From: Promethearchaeota archaeon
GTDB taxonomy: Archaea; Asgardarchaeota; Lokiarchaeia; Sigyniarchaeales; SOKP01
Reading direction: 5' to 3'
DNA: 64,000 nucleotides
NCBI GenBank assembly: GCA_016839765.1
Contig: JAEOTP010000007.1
Location: 96,151 to 160,150 of the forward strand
Part shown: piece after piece, positions 43,560-52,552 of the stretch
Numbering within the stretch: position 1 is the first letter of the stretch
How the letters are laid out: every line of letters starts with the position of its first letter
Program-made: the position numbers and the translations under genes
Notes under the pieces: model-generated
What the model was told of the DNA's origin: nothing
Databases searched by the model: none
The model's input: only the letters and a program-made list of their open reading frames with translations

Positions 43560-44558
43560 TTGTCGTTAGATTTCTTCAATCCTCCATCTGCGATTTTAGC
43601 TTCCGGTAGTAAGAAAGGTGTGGATATCGGAGGCTCAAAATTAATTGTGAGTATTGATAGTAATCATAATTTTTATAATGAAGGCTTAATTTACACAGAA
43701 ATGTCTTGGGCTGCTTTTTATGAAGAAAAAGGATTAGAAGATCAAATAGACACATTTACAACTACAGAATTTGATTCAATCCGCGAAAATCCTGATGCTT
43801 TAAATGATGCAATTATCAAAACCATTTATCAAATAATTAACAACAGGAAGATATTTTATGGTATTGCTGATTTTGAAGTGGATGCTTTTCTAGATGCAAA
43901 TGTTTCAGTTGTACCCAGTTTAAAACTAGATTATAAAATTATAAATAAATTAATGGAGGCTCATAAAACATCTAGAGAAAAAGAACTGTTTCCAAACATT
44001 CTGAATGAAGAAGGAGTAAGAAAAATAAAGATTGAATTTCAAGGGACTAAAAGGGATAATATACACTTAAAAGGATCAAATTTAGAAGATTTAATAAATA
44101 AATTACGATTAGCAAAAGGTTTTGCTGTGGGATTAGTTTGTACTTCTAGAAATGCTGCAAACCTCTATATCATGAGTGATAATATAGTTTTTAATAAGAA
44201 TGAATTTCCTGAGATCTATATTGATGAAGAAAATATTAAAATCATTGAATATGGAATAAAGAAAAAAATATTATTTCCAATTAGTTGGTTTCGATTAGAT
44301 GTGGGAATACGATCGTTGGAAACCTTAGAATTATGGAACACTATAAAAGATAATTCCGAATTAAATAAAGCATTAAGTCATTATGAACGTTACATAAATG
44401 CTTTAGTTTATAAAAAATTCAAACCTGTAGCAGAATCACAAAAGATTGGCGTCAATTTGGAAGAAGATTTTTATACCATGACTCCAAAAGAAAGAAAAAG
44501 AGCCTTAAAGGATATGGAGGAAGCAATAAAAACCCTTACAGAACACTATAAGGACTAA
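43560..44558 (+). CDS. Hypothetical protein (332 aa)
   Basis: No family is recognised. The protein begins MSLDFFNPPSAIL from TTG (43560) and contains KKGVDIGGSKLIVSIDSNHN (about residues 18-37), which superficially resembles the phosphate-1 motif of ROK/actin-fold proteins (G-x-D-x-G) but lacks the later ATP motifs. A long alternating strand/helix region and a final charged helix (KERKRALKDMEEAIKTLTEH) follow. It has no membrane segments. It is convergent with gatC, four bases between stops. Confidence 0.66.
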   Translation: MSLDFFNPPSAILASGSKKGVDIGGSKLIVSIDSNHNFYNEGLIYTEMSWAAFYEEKGLEDQIDTFTTTEFDSIRENPDALNDAIIKTIYQIINNRKIFYGIADFEVDAFLDANVSVVPSLKLDYKIINKLMEAHKTSREKELFPNILNEEGVRKIKIEFQGTKRDNIHLKGSNLEDLINKLRLAKGFAVGLVCTSRNAANLYIMSDNIVFNKNEFPEIYIDEENIKIIEYGIKKKILFPISWFRLDVGIRSLETLELWNTIKDNSELNKALSHYERYINALVYKKFKPVAESQKIGVNLEEDFYTMTPKERKRALKDMEEAIKTLTEHYKD

Positions 44559-44562
44559 AAAG

Positions 44563-44868
44563 TTAACCCTTTAATATTTTTGGAGCTTTGAAAAAGCCAT
44601 CCTTTTTATGTTCAGCATTCTTTAATGCTTCTTCATTACTCAAGGATTTTTTAGGTATGTCTTCTCGAAACACATTTTGTAAACCCTCGATGGGATGGGT
44701 CATTGGTTTAATATTTTCAGTATCTAAATCATTTAATTTATTAAAATAAACCAGAATCTCACTCAATTGCTTGACTAACTTGCTTTTTTCTTCTTCTTTT
44801 AAATCTAATAAAGCTAATTTAGAGATATATTCTAAAGTATCTTCGGAAATTTCTTCCTTTTCTGGCAT
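44563..44868 (-). CDS. gatC: Asp/Glu-tRNA amidotransferase subunit C
   Basis: The 101-residue protein matches GatC: TLEYISKLALLDLKEEEKSK, LSEILVYFNKLNDLDTENI, the conserved PMTHPIEGLQNVFREDIP and a C-terminal DGFFKAPKIL. GatC links GatA and GatB in the enzyme that converts mischarged Asp-tRNA(Asn) or Glu-tRNA(Gln). gatA and gatB are not in the window. It starts at an ATG and is divergent from the next gene. Confidence 0.9.
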   Translation of the reverse strand: MPEKEEISEDTLEYISKLALLDLKEEEKSKLVKQLSEILVYFNKLNDLDTENIKPMTHPIEGLQNVFREDIPKKSLSNEEALKNAEHKKDGFFKAPKILKG

Positions 44869-44952
44869 AATGAAAATGAAAAGTATTCATTTGATTATTT
44901 TCTATAAAATATAATAATAAGAAATTTTTATCTATTACTTTTTTAATATAAT

Positions 44953-45306
44953 ATGAATGATAAAGAAGATCTAAGGAATGAAATACCCGAATATGTTTAC
45001 ATTGCCCTTGCGCGTAGGGGAATGGAAAAGATTTCATTAGACCAATGCTTTTTAAAAAATTGTGATAATGAGGACCCAAAGTTGTTAGAACCTTTCAAAA
45101 AGGAAGAATATGAAGAAGTTAACAAACAAACTAAAAAGATCTATATTAAATGTAAAAAATGTAATGGTATTTTTATATTAAAACTAGAAACTTTAAAAGA
45201 AGTAGCCAAATCTACTAAACATGAAGGAGAAGAACCTTTATCTATGGGTTTAGTTTATGCATTAGACGAAAAAGGAAAAAATTTAGGACATATTGGTTAT
45301 TTTTAA
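44953..45306 (+). CDS. Hypothetical protein (117 aa) with CxxC
   Basis: A small protein with one CKKCN pair (about residue 71) and two other cysteines (LDQCFLKNCDNE, about 35 and 40) that could complete a zinc site. Helical segments flank the knuckle. No family recognised. It is divergent from gatC across an 84-base gap. Confidence 0.6.
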   Translation: MNDKEDLRNEIPEYVYIALARRGMEKISLDQCFLKNCDNEDPKLLEPFKKEEYEEVNKQTKKIYIKCKKCNGIFILKLETLKEVAKSTKHEGEEPLSMGLVYALDEKGKNLGHIGYF

Positions 45307-45446
45307 AAGTATTCTCTTTTATATTTTCATGATGATATAACTTTTTTAATGTATTTTGATAATTACTTATAGATAATACATAAAATAGAATTAAATACTC
45401 ATACTCATTTTAAATTAATATTAAAAACTCGAAGAAAATAACGTAT

Positions 45447-47174
45447 ATGTCGAATAAGTTAGGAGAAGAAAATCTATTAAGGAAAAAGGTATGGAAAATA
45501 ATCAATTTGATACAGGCAAATCAATTATTCGTCCATTCTAAAAATTTGGAAATTAAATACTTCAACGAGGATAGTGAGCAAGTAAAGACACAGATTTTAC
45601 CTGAAATATTATCCCTCTGTGTATTAAATGCATTAGTCCCGAATTCAGCAATGCTACTGATCGGAGGTCATGGTGGAGGAAAAACAACTATTTGTAAATT
45701 ACTGGGACGTATGTTTACTGGAAGTTCCCTTCAAGAAATTGAAAATTCAATTATTAGAGGCCATCCTCAACTTACAGAAGAAAAATTAGTTGGTACCCTG
45801 AAATTAGGAAAATTGATGCATGATGGAGAAGAAGTAGTTGTTTGGCGACAATTCATAACAAATTTTTGGAAAGTTATTGATGAAGTTAATAGACTAACCC
45901 CTTATGCGCAAGATATATTGTTATCTCTTCTTGCTGAAGGGACTGTTAAGTATTACGATGAAATTACTACTATTCAGAAGTATTGCCTATATGCTACCAT
46001 CAACCCTCAAGATGTTGGTACATTTGAATTATCTCAACCATTTTTAGACAGATATGGTATATCCGTTCCAATATCAATGCCAACCAGCTCCGATTTAGAG
46101 CTAATATTGAAGGGAAAAGATGAAAAATATAGTGGTTGGGATGAATTAATTCAAGTCCCTAAAGTTTTAACAATTGACGAACTAATGGAGATCTGGTATT
46201 TTGTTAATAAAATACCTTTTGAAAATAAGGTCAATAATTATATCCATGCCATTGTAAGAGAGTTTACTCTCTGTGATCGAATTGATAAAGGAAACTCAGA
46301 GAACCTTAAGCCAAGTAAAGGACTATGCTCAGGGTGCCACTTTGACACAACACAGAATATTTGTAATAAAATAGATTCAATACTAAGCGTTAGAGTAGCA
46401 AAAGACTTACTAAGATACTCTAAAGCCTTAACATGGCTGATGAATTTAAATAAAATAGATGTTAATATAGTAAATACTATAGCTCCTTATGTAATTTCCC
46501 ATAGGGTTATCTATTCAAATAGGGAGTTGGATAAAGCACCTTACTGGGGAAATAGATATGAATTCTCAAGAGGAATTTTGAATTTAATTCAAAAGAAGTT
46601 TATTAACCGTGAAATATGTTATCAAATAACAGAAAAATTTAGGGATGGAATTGCTGAAAAAGAAGAATTAACTACATTAAAAAATTACAAAAAGAATGAT
46701 TTAATCGTAAAGTTTGATTTACTCCCCTTTGTTAATAATGTCAATGATAAGAAATATTCAACTTTAGCTCAAAAAATAATAAATTCTGCAAAGAGAGGGA
46801 ATATTAAAGAATTAGCTGAATTAAGGAATACATTGACCGAAGATATGACTTTTCCGAATAGAGCTTATTTAATAAATTTATGTAATCAAGAACTTTATAA
46901 ACAAACAGTTACAGATTATGTTTTTAAATATATGAATCGAGATGAAGTATGGGCAGATATAGCTGCAGAATTTCCAAATTTAGATAAGCCTATAAAAGAA
47001 GCTCTAATTAGAAGACAAACAAAGCAAATTAGAACCGAAGATTTATTAATAGAAATCAATGTAAGTGGAATAAATGAGGATTCCTTAGTAAATATTCAGA
47101 TATCTGGGGGTAGTGAAGCCTTAAAGTTGAGATCTATATTAGATAATTTAAGTTATATTCAAAAAGAGGAATAA
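45447..47174 (+). CDS. MoxR-like AAA+ ATPase
   Basis: The 575-residue ATPase has Walker A GGHGGGKTT (about residues 73-81), Walker B VIDEVNR with Asp/Glu (about 142-148), sensor I ATINPQ and the following LSQPFLDRYGISVPI, all typical of MoxR-type AAA+ proteins. The C-terminal half adds a Cys-rich insert (CSGCHFDTTQNICN) and helices. The gene is followed after 11 bases by a VWA-domain gene, the classic MoxR partner. Such pairs act as chaperones in assembling complexes or loading metals (family knowledge). What this pair acts on is unknown. Confidence 0.93.
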   Translation: MSNKLGEENLLRKKVWKIINLIQANQLFVHSKNLEIKYFNEDSEQVKTQILPEILSLCVLNALVPNSAMLLIGGHGGGKTTICKLLGRMFTGSSLQEIENSIIRGHPQLTEEKLVGTLKLGKLMHDGEEVVVWRQFITNFWKVIDEVNRLTPYAQDILLSLLAEGTVKYYDEITTIQKYCLYATINPQDVGTFELSQPFLDRYGISVPISMPTSSDLELILKGKDEKYSGWDELIQVPKVLTIDELMEIWYFVNKIPFENKVNNYIHAIVREFTLCDRIDKGNSENLKPSKGLCSGCHFDTTQNICNKIDSILSVRVAKDLLRYSKALTWLMNLNKIDVNIVNTIAPYVISHRVIYSNRELDKAPYWGNRYEFSRGILNLIQKKFINREICYQITEKFRDGIAEKEELTTLKNYKKNDLIVKFDLLPFVNNVNDKKYSTLAQKIINSAKRGNIKELAELRNTLTEDMTFPNRAYLINLCNQELYKQTVTDYVFKYMNRDEVWADIAAEFPNLDKPIKEALIRRQTKQIRTEDLLIEINVSGINEDSLVNIQISGGSEALKLRSILDNLSYIQKEE

Positions 47175-47185
47175 ATTAAGATTTT

Positions 47186-48850
47186 ATGTTAAACGGAAAA
47201 CATACAAACGGAAGAAAAAACTTAAAGCAAAAGGAAAAAGAATTAGTTGAATTAGCGCATATAGCTTGGAATAAAACATTGAAAGAGTATTATTATCCTC
47301 CATTAAATGAACCTAATTTTGTTTTTGATTATACACATAAAGAAGGTTTTTATATTGATCCAGATCATCAATGGCAGATTACTATGAATTTATCTAATAT
47401 ACCACTTTTAGCAGATCGTAAAGATTATATAAATTATTTTCATGCTATCTCCCTACATGAAGTCTCACATTATGTTATAATCCCTTATGATGGATTTATT
47501 AATGCGAAACTATTAAAAGCCGCCATGAAACATGTAAATAGAAATTATGCTCCAATCATCGTAAATCTTTTTGCTGATCTCATTATTGATACTAAATTAT
47601 ATAAAAAATATCCCGAATTGATTTATTGGGAGCTAAAAAAAACATACCAACATATTCAAGCTAATTATAAAAATAAATTAAGTGAATTTACCAGGTTTTT
47701 ATTTCACACTTATGAGCACATTTTGGGTGTAGAATTGTTAGAAAACCATCCTAATTCTTCAATAATTAATTTAGCTGAAAAAGTTGCTGATATTGTATTA
47801 AAAAAGTTTGAAGATGATACTTTATGGGAAAAAAAGGTTGAAAAAATTGCAAATATCTTGAAAGATTTAATTTCAAACACCTTTACCTTAAAAGGTTCAG
47901 GAAAAACTATAGATTTTCCAGAAGATATTTTAGAAATTATGGATAATCCATTAGAAAATAAAAATTCAGATAAGATAAAAGAGAAAGATGAAGAAGAACT
48001 ACGACAAAAAGCAGAAAAATTTGCTAAAGAGACACCATATTCTGAATTTGGAGCGCCAGCTAGTCAAGCTGGTTTATTAATTGATAAAAATCCTTTAGCG
48101 ACATGGTATCGAGGTTTGGCAAGAAATTTAATTGAAATTAAAATTTTTGAAGAAAAATCAGGAGGTAAGATGCCTGTTTATCCTGAACCGTGGCGAGTTG
48201 GCGAACCAATAGAAGAATTGGATGTAGTACAAACAGTGTTGACAAGTCCAATAATTATCCCAAATATCACTACTAGAAAGTGGTCTAAAAAAGAAGGTTT
48301 AGGATATTTAATCGAGAAACAGATTCCTGATTTACTATTAGTTATTGATTCATCAGGATCTATGAATTGGAATTATTCAACTAAAAATCCGAGAGGCCAA
48401 TATCATACTGCTTTAGTTGCTTCATTTGCGGCACTTCATTATGCTGCTAGTAGAGGTATAAAATTTAGCGTAATCAACTTTTCTAATAAACCAGACATTT
48501 GTGAATGGACTAAGAACTATCATGATGCAGAGAGAATTTTATTGAAATATCAAGGTGGTGGCACACAATTACCTGTTAATGCTGTTTTTAAGCAATGTAA
48601 AAAAGCCGAGAGAAAGGTTTTGGTTCTTATCATCACTGATTTTGCAATATATAATTGGGGCGCTGCTAAAAAAACTTTAATAGAATTATCAGAAATAGGT
48701 CATAAAATTGTAGGTTTTTTTATAGGTTCCGCTAAGATACCTAAAAGTCGATTTAAGAATCTCCTCGATAAGGTCACTTTTTATGCAATTAAAAATGAGA
48801 AAATGCTAATTAACTTGGTAATTGAAGAAGTAAAAAAGTATTACTTATAA
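47186..48850 (+). CDS. VWA-domain protein with N-terminal HExxH metallopeptidase-like domain
   Basis: The 554-residue protein has two parts. The N-terminal part carries HEVSH at residues 91-95 and a following NLFADLIID (127-135), the arrangement of a zinc-peptidase-like domain like that of DUF2201 proteins. The C-terminal part is a von Willebrand factor A domain with MIDAS LLVIDSSGSMNW (Asp388, Ser390, Ser392), a Thr at the second site (GGGTQLPVN) and ITDFAIYN for the third. A charged helical linker (about 260-290) lies between. It is encoded right after the MoxR ATPase. The presence of both a MIDAS and an HExxH suggests a MoxR-controlled protease or chaperone complex. Catalysis is inferred. 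Confidence 0.9.
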   Translation: MLNGKHTNGRKNLKQKEKELVELAHIAWNKTLKEYYYPPLNEPNFVFDYTHKEGFYIDPDHQWQITMNLSNIPLLADRKDYINYFHAISLHEVSHYVIIPYDGFINAKLLKAAMKHVNRNYAPIIVNLFADLIIDTKLYKKYPELIYWELKKTYQHIQANYKNKLSEFTRFLFHTYEHILGVELLENHPNSSIINLAEKVADIVLKKFEDDTLWEKKVEKIANILKDLISNTFTLKGSGKTIDFPEDILEIMDNPLENKNSDKIKEKDEEELRQKAEKFAKETPYSEFGAPASQAGLLIDKNPLATWYRGLARNLIEIKIFEEKSGGKMPVYPEPWRVGEPIEELDVVQTVLTSPIIIPNITTRKWSKKEGLGYLIEKQIPDLLLVIDSSGSMNWNYSTKNPRGQYHTALVASFAALHYAASRGIKFSVINFSNKPDICEWTKNYHDAERILLKYQGGGTQLPVNAVFKQCKKAERKVLVLIITDFAIYNWGAAKKTLIELSEIGHKIVGFFIGSAKIPKSRFKNLLDKVTFYAIKNEKMLINLVIEEVKKYYL

Positions 48851-48878
48851 TATCAATAAATATAATGAAATCATTCAG

Positions 48879-49142
48879 TTATTTTTGTTTATTAACATCT
48901 CGCAGATATATTTTCATGAAATATCTCTGACTTTCACAGTACATTAATCTTTGTTTTGGATTTAAGTGTGCGCATCTTTGTAATATAGTTTGGATTTCTT
49001 CGAGTAGTTTAAAGTTATCAATTCTGGTTTTTTCTCGTAATTCTCTAATTTCGGATTGTATTTCATTACTGATTGTTGAATCATTAAACAAATCTTTAAG
49101 GCTGAGAACTGGGTCAGATTCACCTATTTTTGTACTAATCAT
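48879..49142 (-). CDS. Small hypothetical protein (87 aa; 110 aa from an upstream start)
   Basis: The frame is open to an ATG at 49211, but the first 23 residues (MFFIYTWKISTYLYK...) look like translated promoter. A TATA-like GTTTTATATAAA (49165-49176, minus strand TTTATATAAAAC) lies about 29 bases before the internal ATG at 49142, as expected for a leaderless archaeal transcript, so I place the start there. The 87-residue product is helical (SNEIQSEIRELREKTRIDNF) with two cysteines. No family recognised. It is convergent with the VWA gene. Confidence 0.5.
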   Translation of the reverse strand: MISTKIGESDPVLSLKDLFNDSTISNEIQSEIRELREKTRIDNFKLLEEIQTILQRCAHLNPKQRLMYCESQRYFMKIYLRDVNKQK

Positions 49143-49237
49143 AAGCTTTACTTTTAAAGAACGTGTTTTATATAAATATGTGGATATTTTCCACGTATAT
49201 ATAAAGAACATATAAGTTCTTCTTTTGAAGTTAAGTG

Positions 49238-49260
49238 ATATGCAGATGTTATCTGCATAT
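49238..49260. repeat. Perfect 10-bp inverted repeat (ATATGCAGAT / ATCTGCATAT)
   Basis: Arms at 49238-49247 and 49251-49260 are perfect complements separated by GTT. It lies between the winged-helix gene (3' end at 49347) and the small gene at 48879-49142. Ten perfect pairs in a row is rare even in AT-rich DNA, so this is a candidate operator or terminator hairpin. Confidence 0.55.
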
Positions 49261-49346
49261 TTTAAAAAAATGATAATGCTGATTACAAGGCGATCACAAC
49301 AAAATTTTTTAGTTATTGTTGATAAATGAATAGCTGATTGGCTTTA

Positions 49347-49994
49347 TTAAAAATTTTTGTCGACCCATTCTTCAAATTTTACGTTTCTAAGTTGCTCAGC
49401 CCATAATACTTTAATATTTGGCTCCTGTGGTAAGAATTTCTCATTTTTCAGAAGTTCATACAATTTTTCAACAGCTTTTTCAACTAATATTTCATATAAA
49501 GGAATCTTTTCTTTAATCTCAGCCATATGTTTTTCCATTTCATTTTTTGTTTCTTTTATGATCTTAATCCATGCTTGTGAGAACTTACTTATGTAATTAT
49601 CGATTTCAGCCAAATTTTCGAACTTTAAAATAGGAAAAGACAGTTTATATTTGTCATTGCTTTTATATATTAAATGATACCATTCTAAATTTAACAGATG
49701 ATTTTCTAATGTCTCTCTAGTCCATTGATAACTCACCTGACAGTCATATTCATCCTTAGTAATAAGTAAAGGTTTTGGAGAAAAATTTATAATATCATAA
49801 AGTTCATTAAATGATTTTGCTCCATCTGCTAAGAATATTAGGATCTCTCTTCTAACTCTATTTTCTAAAACCCATGGTATTTCTCCCTCATCCCATGGCT
49901 TAATAGAGGCAAAATCAAACCAAGGTTGGATCTCATCAACATGAATTTTTCCAACAAACTTATAATTATGATATATTGTATTTTCTTTCATCAT
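49347..49994 (-). CDS. ArsR-type winged-helix transcriptional regulator
   Basis: The 215-residue protein has a winged helix-turn-helix in residues 40-130 (NRVRREILIFLADGAKSFNE ... RETLENHLLNLEWYHLIYKS), the ArsR-like layout of archaeal regulators. It then has a long helical C-terminal region (EIDNYISKFSQAWIKIIKET, then VEKAVEKLYELLKNEKF) for dimerisation or sensing. No clear ligand cysteines. It is the upstream neighbour of the small gene with a palindrome in between, and downstream of the peroxiredoxin gene on the same strand; regulation of either is inference. Confidence 0.8.
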   Translation of the reverse strand: MMKENTIYHNYKFVGKIHVDEIQPWFDFASIKPWDEGEIPWVLENRVRREILIFLADGAKSFNELYDIINFSPKPLLITKDEYDCQVSYQWTRETLENHLLNLEWYHLIYKSNDKYKLSFPILKFENLAEIDNYISKFSQAWIKIIKETKNEMEKHMAEIKEKIPLYEILVEKAVEKLYELLKNEKFLPQEPNIKVLWAEQLRNVKFEEWVDKNF

Positions 49995-50019
49995 TACTTC
50001 CTTAATTTTTAGATTTTGA

Positions 50020-50538
50020 TTATAACACTTTCACTATTTCAGGGACTAATAACCATCCCTTTCTCCCGTGTATAATTTTTCCCTCTTCATCTATTACAAA
50101 TTGGCCGGGTCCCTGTTTTTCCCATCCTTCATATTCTCCATGTTCTATACCTAATTTCATTGCTTCTTTTAATTTACTTCTAACTTCCGCTACTGCGCCT
50201 GCTGTCATTAACCCCAAACCATACTCTGCATACAATTCATCTTTAGAGGAGGGAATGACTGGAAAGTCTATTTTATATTTATCTATATATTCTTTGGCAA
50301 CTTTTTCCCCTGATTGAGTTATATACAAGATTTTTGCTCCTTTTACTCTGATTTTATCTATATCTTCTAGAAAGATATTAAGATCTAATTGACAAATTGG
50401 GCATCCAAAATAACGAGAAAAAATTAAAACAATTTTTTGTTTACCAATCAATTCTTCTAAATCAATTATTCCAGCATTATAGGATTCTACTTTAAATAAT
50501 GGAGCATAATCTCCCTCTTTAATCTTCTCTTTATCCAT
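50020..50538 (-). CDS. AhpC/TSA peroxiredoxin-like protein
   Basis: The 172-residue thioredoxin-fold protein has VLIFSRYFGCPICQLDL with the CxxC-like CPIC (about residues 46-49), preceded by the family start (EGDYAPLFKVESYNAGIIDL) and followed by ILYITQSGEKVAKEYIDKY and GQFVIDEEGKIIH with the usual Gly-Gln/cis-Pro-type region. It probably reduces peroxides or disulfides. The RYFGCPIC context is that of the AhpC/TSA-like subgroup rather than classical 2-Cys peroxiredoxins. It lies 48 bases after sufB/D on the same strand. Confidence 0.86.
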   Translation of the reverse strand: MDKEKIKEGDYAPLFKVESYNAGIIDLEELIGKQKIVLIFSRYFGCPICQLDLNIFLEDIDKIRVKGAKILYITQSGEKVAKEYIDKYKIDFPVIPSSKDELYAEYGLGLMTAGAVAEVRSKLKEAMKLGIEHGEYEGWEKQGPGQFVIDEEGKIIHGRKGWLLVPEIVKVL

Positions 50539-50586
50539 TTTAATTCATCTTTTATTATTAATCATATAGTTTAAATTTTCATTAAT

Positions 50587-51546
50587 TTATTCTTTTAACA
50601 TTGCCTCAATTAATATTTCTGTGGCTTCATCTTCCGTTAATCCTTTAGCCATTAGCTCATCAAGCCACTTCTGAGGAAATCTTCCTAAAGAAGCTTCATG
50701 AGATATACTTGAAGTTGGATCTATTGCTCTTATAAACGGACGAGCTCTACATATAGAACCTTTTCCTAAAACTATTTCACTACATTCTACATGACCATTG
50801 CAATGAGGAGCATTTCCTTCAGTTACACCATACATCAAAACTTCGCCTCCATTTCTAGCTACTGCTTTCATTTTTATGACACTCCGGGCATTTTCTCCCT
50901 CCAGAAATACCGAATCTCTAATTCTGATAGAATCTTTTTTACTTTTTCCATAGGCTTTAATATTCGATCTTATTATACTATTCTGCATCGCATAAATATC
51001 TATCATAATTTTTACCTTACCTGGGGTGCCCTGTGTTAAATTAAAGTTATTTTCAAAAACACTATTCTCACCAATATACATATATCCCACTGGAGCTACT
51101 AATGCACCAGAATTTTCACCATGATAATGTGTTTCACTATAATTAAAATTACAATTTTTCCCAATATAAAAATGGCCAAACATCTTGTGAATAAGTCCAT
51201 TAGCCTTCGGAAAGGAGCAATGGGCTTGCACTTTTACACTTGTATTATCCTCTGCTATAATTCTAGGAAAAATCTCTTGGACTCCCGTTTCTTTGTTTAC
51301 GCCAAAACATAAATGAACTGGTTCCTCATGTTTAGTTCCTTCTTTAATAATAATATCAGCAACTATTCCGTTGGGAATTTCACGACCTTTCAAAATAATC
51401 CCCTCTACTTGATCAACGCCAGCAATTTTATTAAAATTTAAAAGTAATTTAGCCCCACCTCCATGACCGGGTATAAAATCCTTAATATCAATACTGTAAT
51501 CTTCTAAACTTTGTAAAATCTCTTGAGGATATTCGTTTCTTCTCAT
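50587..51546 (-). CDS. sufB: SufB/SufD-type Fe-S scaffold (minimal SMS system)
   Basis: The 319-residue protein is a short SufBD: a right-handed beta-helix built from segments such as HCSFPKANGLIHKMFGHFYI, HGENSGALVAPVGYMYIGEN and NSIIRSNIKAYGKSKKDSIR. It has the C-terminal signature HCNGHVECSEIVLGKGS and ISHEASLGRFPQKWLDELMA with the invariant His and Glu. At 319 residues it is much shorter than bacterial SufB (about 490), typical of the two-component archaeal SufCB. Its start overlaps the sufC stop by 4 bases (ATGA), so the two are translationally coupled. Role: Fe-S cluster assembly scaffold. Confidence 0.93.
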   Translation of the reverse strand: MRRNEYPQEILQSLEDYSIDIKDFIPGHGGGAKLLLNFNKIAGVDQVEGIILKGREIPNGIVADIIIKEGTKHEEPVHLCFGVNKETGVQEIFPRIIAEDNTSVKVQAHCSFPKANGLIHKMFGHFYIGKNCNFNYSETHYHGENSGALVAPVGYMYIGENSVFENNFNLTQGTPGKVKIMIDIYAMQNSIIRSNIKAYGKSKKDSIRIRDSVFLEGENARSVIKMKAVARNGGEVLMYGVTEGNAPHCNGHVECSEIVLGKGSICRARPFIRAIDPTSSISHEASLGRFPQKWLDELMAKGLTEDEATEILIEAMLKE

Positions 51547-52346
51547 AACAATCCTTCCTCTCTAAAAATTCTGTCAATATATTCGTCATCAAAACATTTT
51601 CCTCCATTTTTAAACAGAGCCCTTTTACAAAATTCCTTTAATCCCGCTTTAGCACAGTATTTTACCATTACTATAGGAAATTCATCAGTTAATATAGCAT
51701 CTCCTCTCCATAATAAGGTTCCATAATCGGCCACCATTCCAATATCTTCTCTGTGTGTGATTAATAGAATTGTCATGTTTAATGCCTTGATCTTATTGAA
51801 AATATTTAAGAAATCTTCAATAACAATCATATCTAAACCAGAATCGGGTTCATCCAAAATTATTAATTTTGGTCTCATCGCGATAGCAGCTGCTAATTCT
51901 ACTCTCTTTCTTTCCCCTCCACTTAAGGTTTCATCAATTATTCTATTATAATATCGTTCAGGCTCTAAGTTAACAGTTCTTAAAGCTTCCTTAACCTTTT
52001 CTTGTAAATTGCTTTTATCTTTAATACCCAAAGTAATATATTTAAAGACGGTTAATCCATCTATACGAGCAGGTTCTTGCCATGCTAGAGTAATTCCTAA
52101 TTTAGCACGTTCAGTAAGACTCATATTTGTTATATCTATTCCATCAAAGTATATTTTACCTTGAGAGATTCTATAAGAGTTCAAACCCATTATTGTATAT
52201 GCTAATGTTGATTTTCCAGAACCATTTGGACCTATAACTGCATGTATTGATCCTTCTCTTACCTCAAAAGAAACGTTGTTAACGATTACACATTTTTGGT
52301 CAAGGGTGGGAATAGTAACATTCTTAAGTTCTAAAAGTATATTCAT
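51543..52346 (-). CDS. sufC: SufC ATPase
   Basis: The 267-residue ABC ATPase has Walker A GPNGSGKST (residues 39-47), the signature LSGGERKRVELA (about 143-154), Walker B LIILDEPDSGLD and an H-loop His in LLITHREDIG. These are typical SufC features, and it supplies energy for cluster assembly together with the SufB/D protein whose gene follows with a 4-base overlap. About 25 residues after the H-loop region include two cysteines (EFCKRALFKNGGKCFDD) not found in ordinary SufC. It starts at ATG 52346. Confidence 0.95.
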   Translation of the reverse strand: MNILLELKNVTIPTLDQKCVIVNNVSFEVREGSIHAVIGPNGSGKSTLAYTIMGLNSYRISQGKIYFDGIDITNMSLTERAKLGITLAWQEPARIDGLTVFKYITLGIKDKSNLQEKVKEALRTVNLEPERYYNRIIDETLSGGERKRVELAAAIAMRPKLIILDEPDSGLDMIVIEDFLNIFNKIKALNMTILLITHREDIGMVADYGTLLWRGDAILTDEFPIVMVKYCAKAGLKEFCKRALFKNGGKCFDDEYIDRIFREEGLL

Positions 52347-52552
52347 AGCCTCTTCTTTATTATTATAGAATAAATATTTCTAATATGTAGTTTATTGATT
52401 TATAAAAAATAAAATTTGTCTATTTTATAATTAGATAGAAGTCTTACTTTTATTAACATATTAAAGATTTATAATAGATTAATTTTAATATTGTAGGATT
52501 CACTAAATAATATTGAATTAAGAAAAATACTAATAAGTAAAATAATAAAGAT

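Noticed and set aside
43560..44558. ROK/actin-type kinase, because of VDIGGSKL near the N-terminus
   Set aside because: Only one of the required ATP motifs resembles the family; later phosphate and adenosine motifs are absent.
44819..45079. 86-codon minus-strand frame crossing the gatC start and the 44953 gene
   Set aside because: It overlaps both the start of gatC and the beginning of the divergent gene. GatC homology and the 117-residue frame explain the region better.
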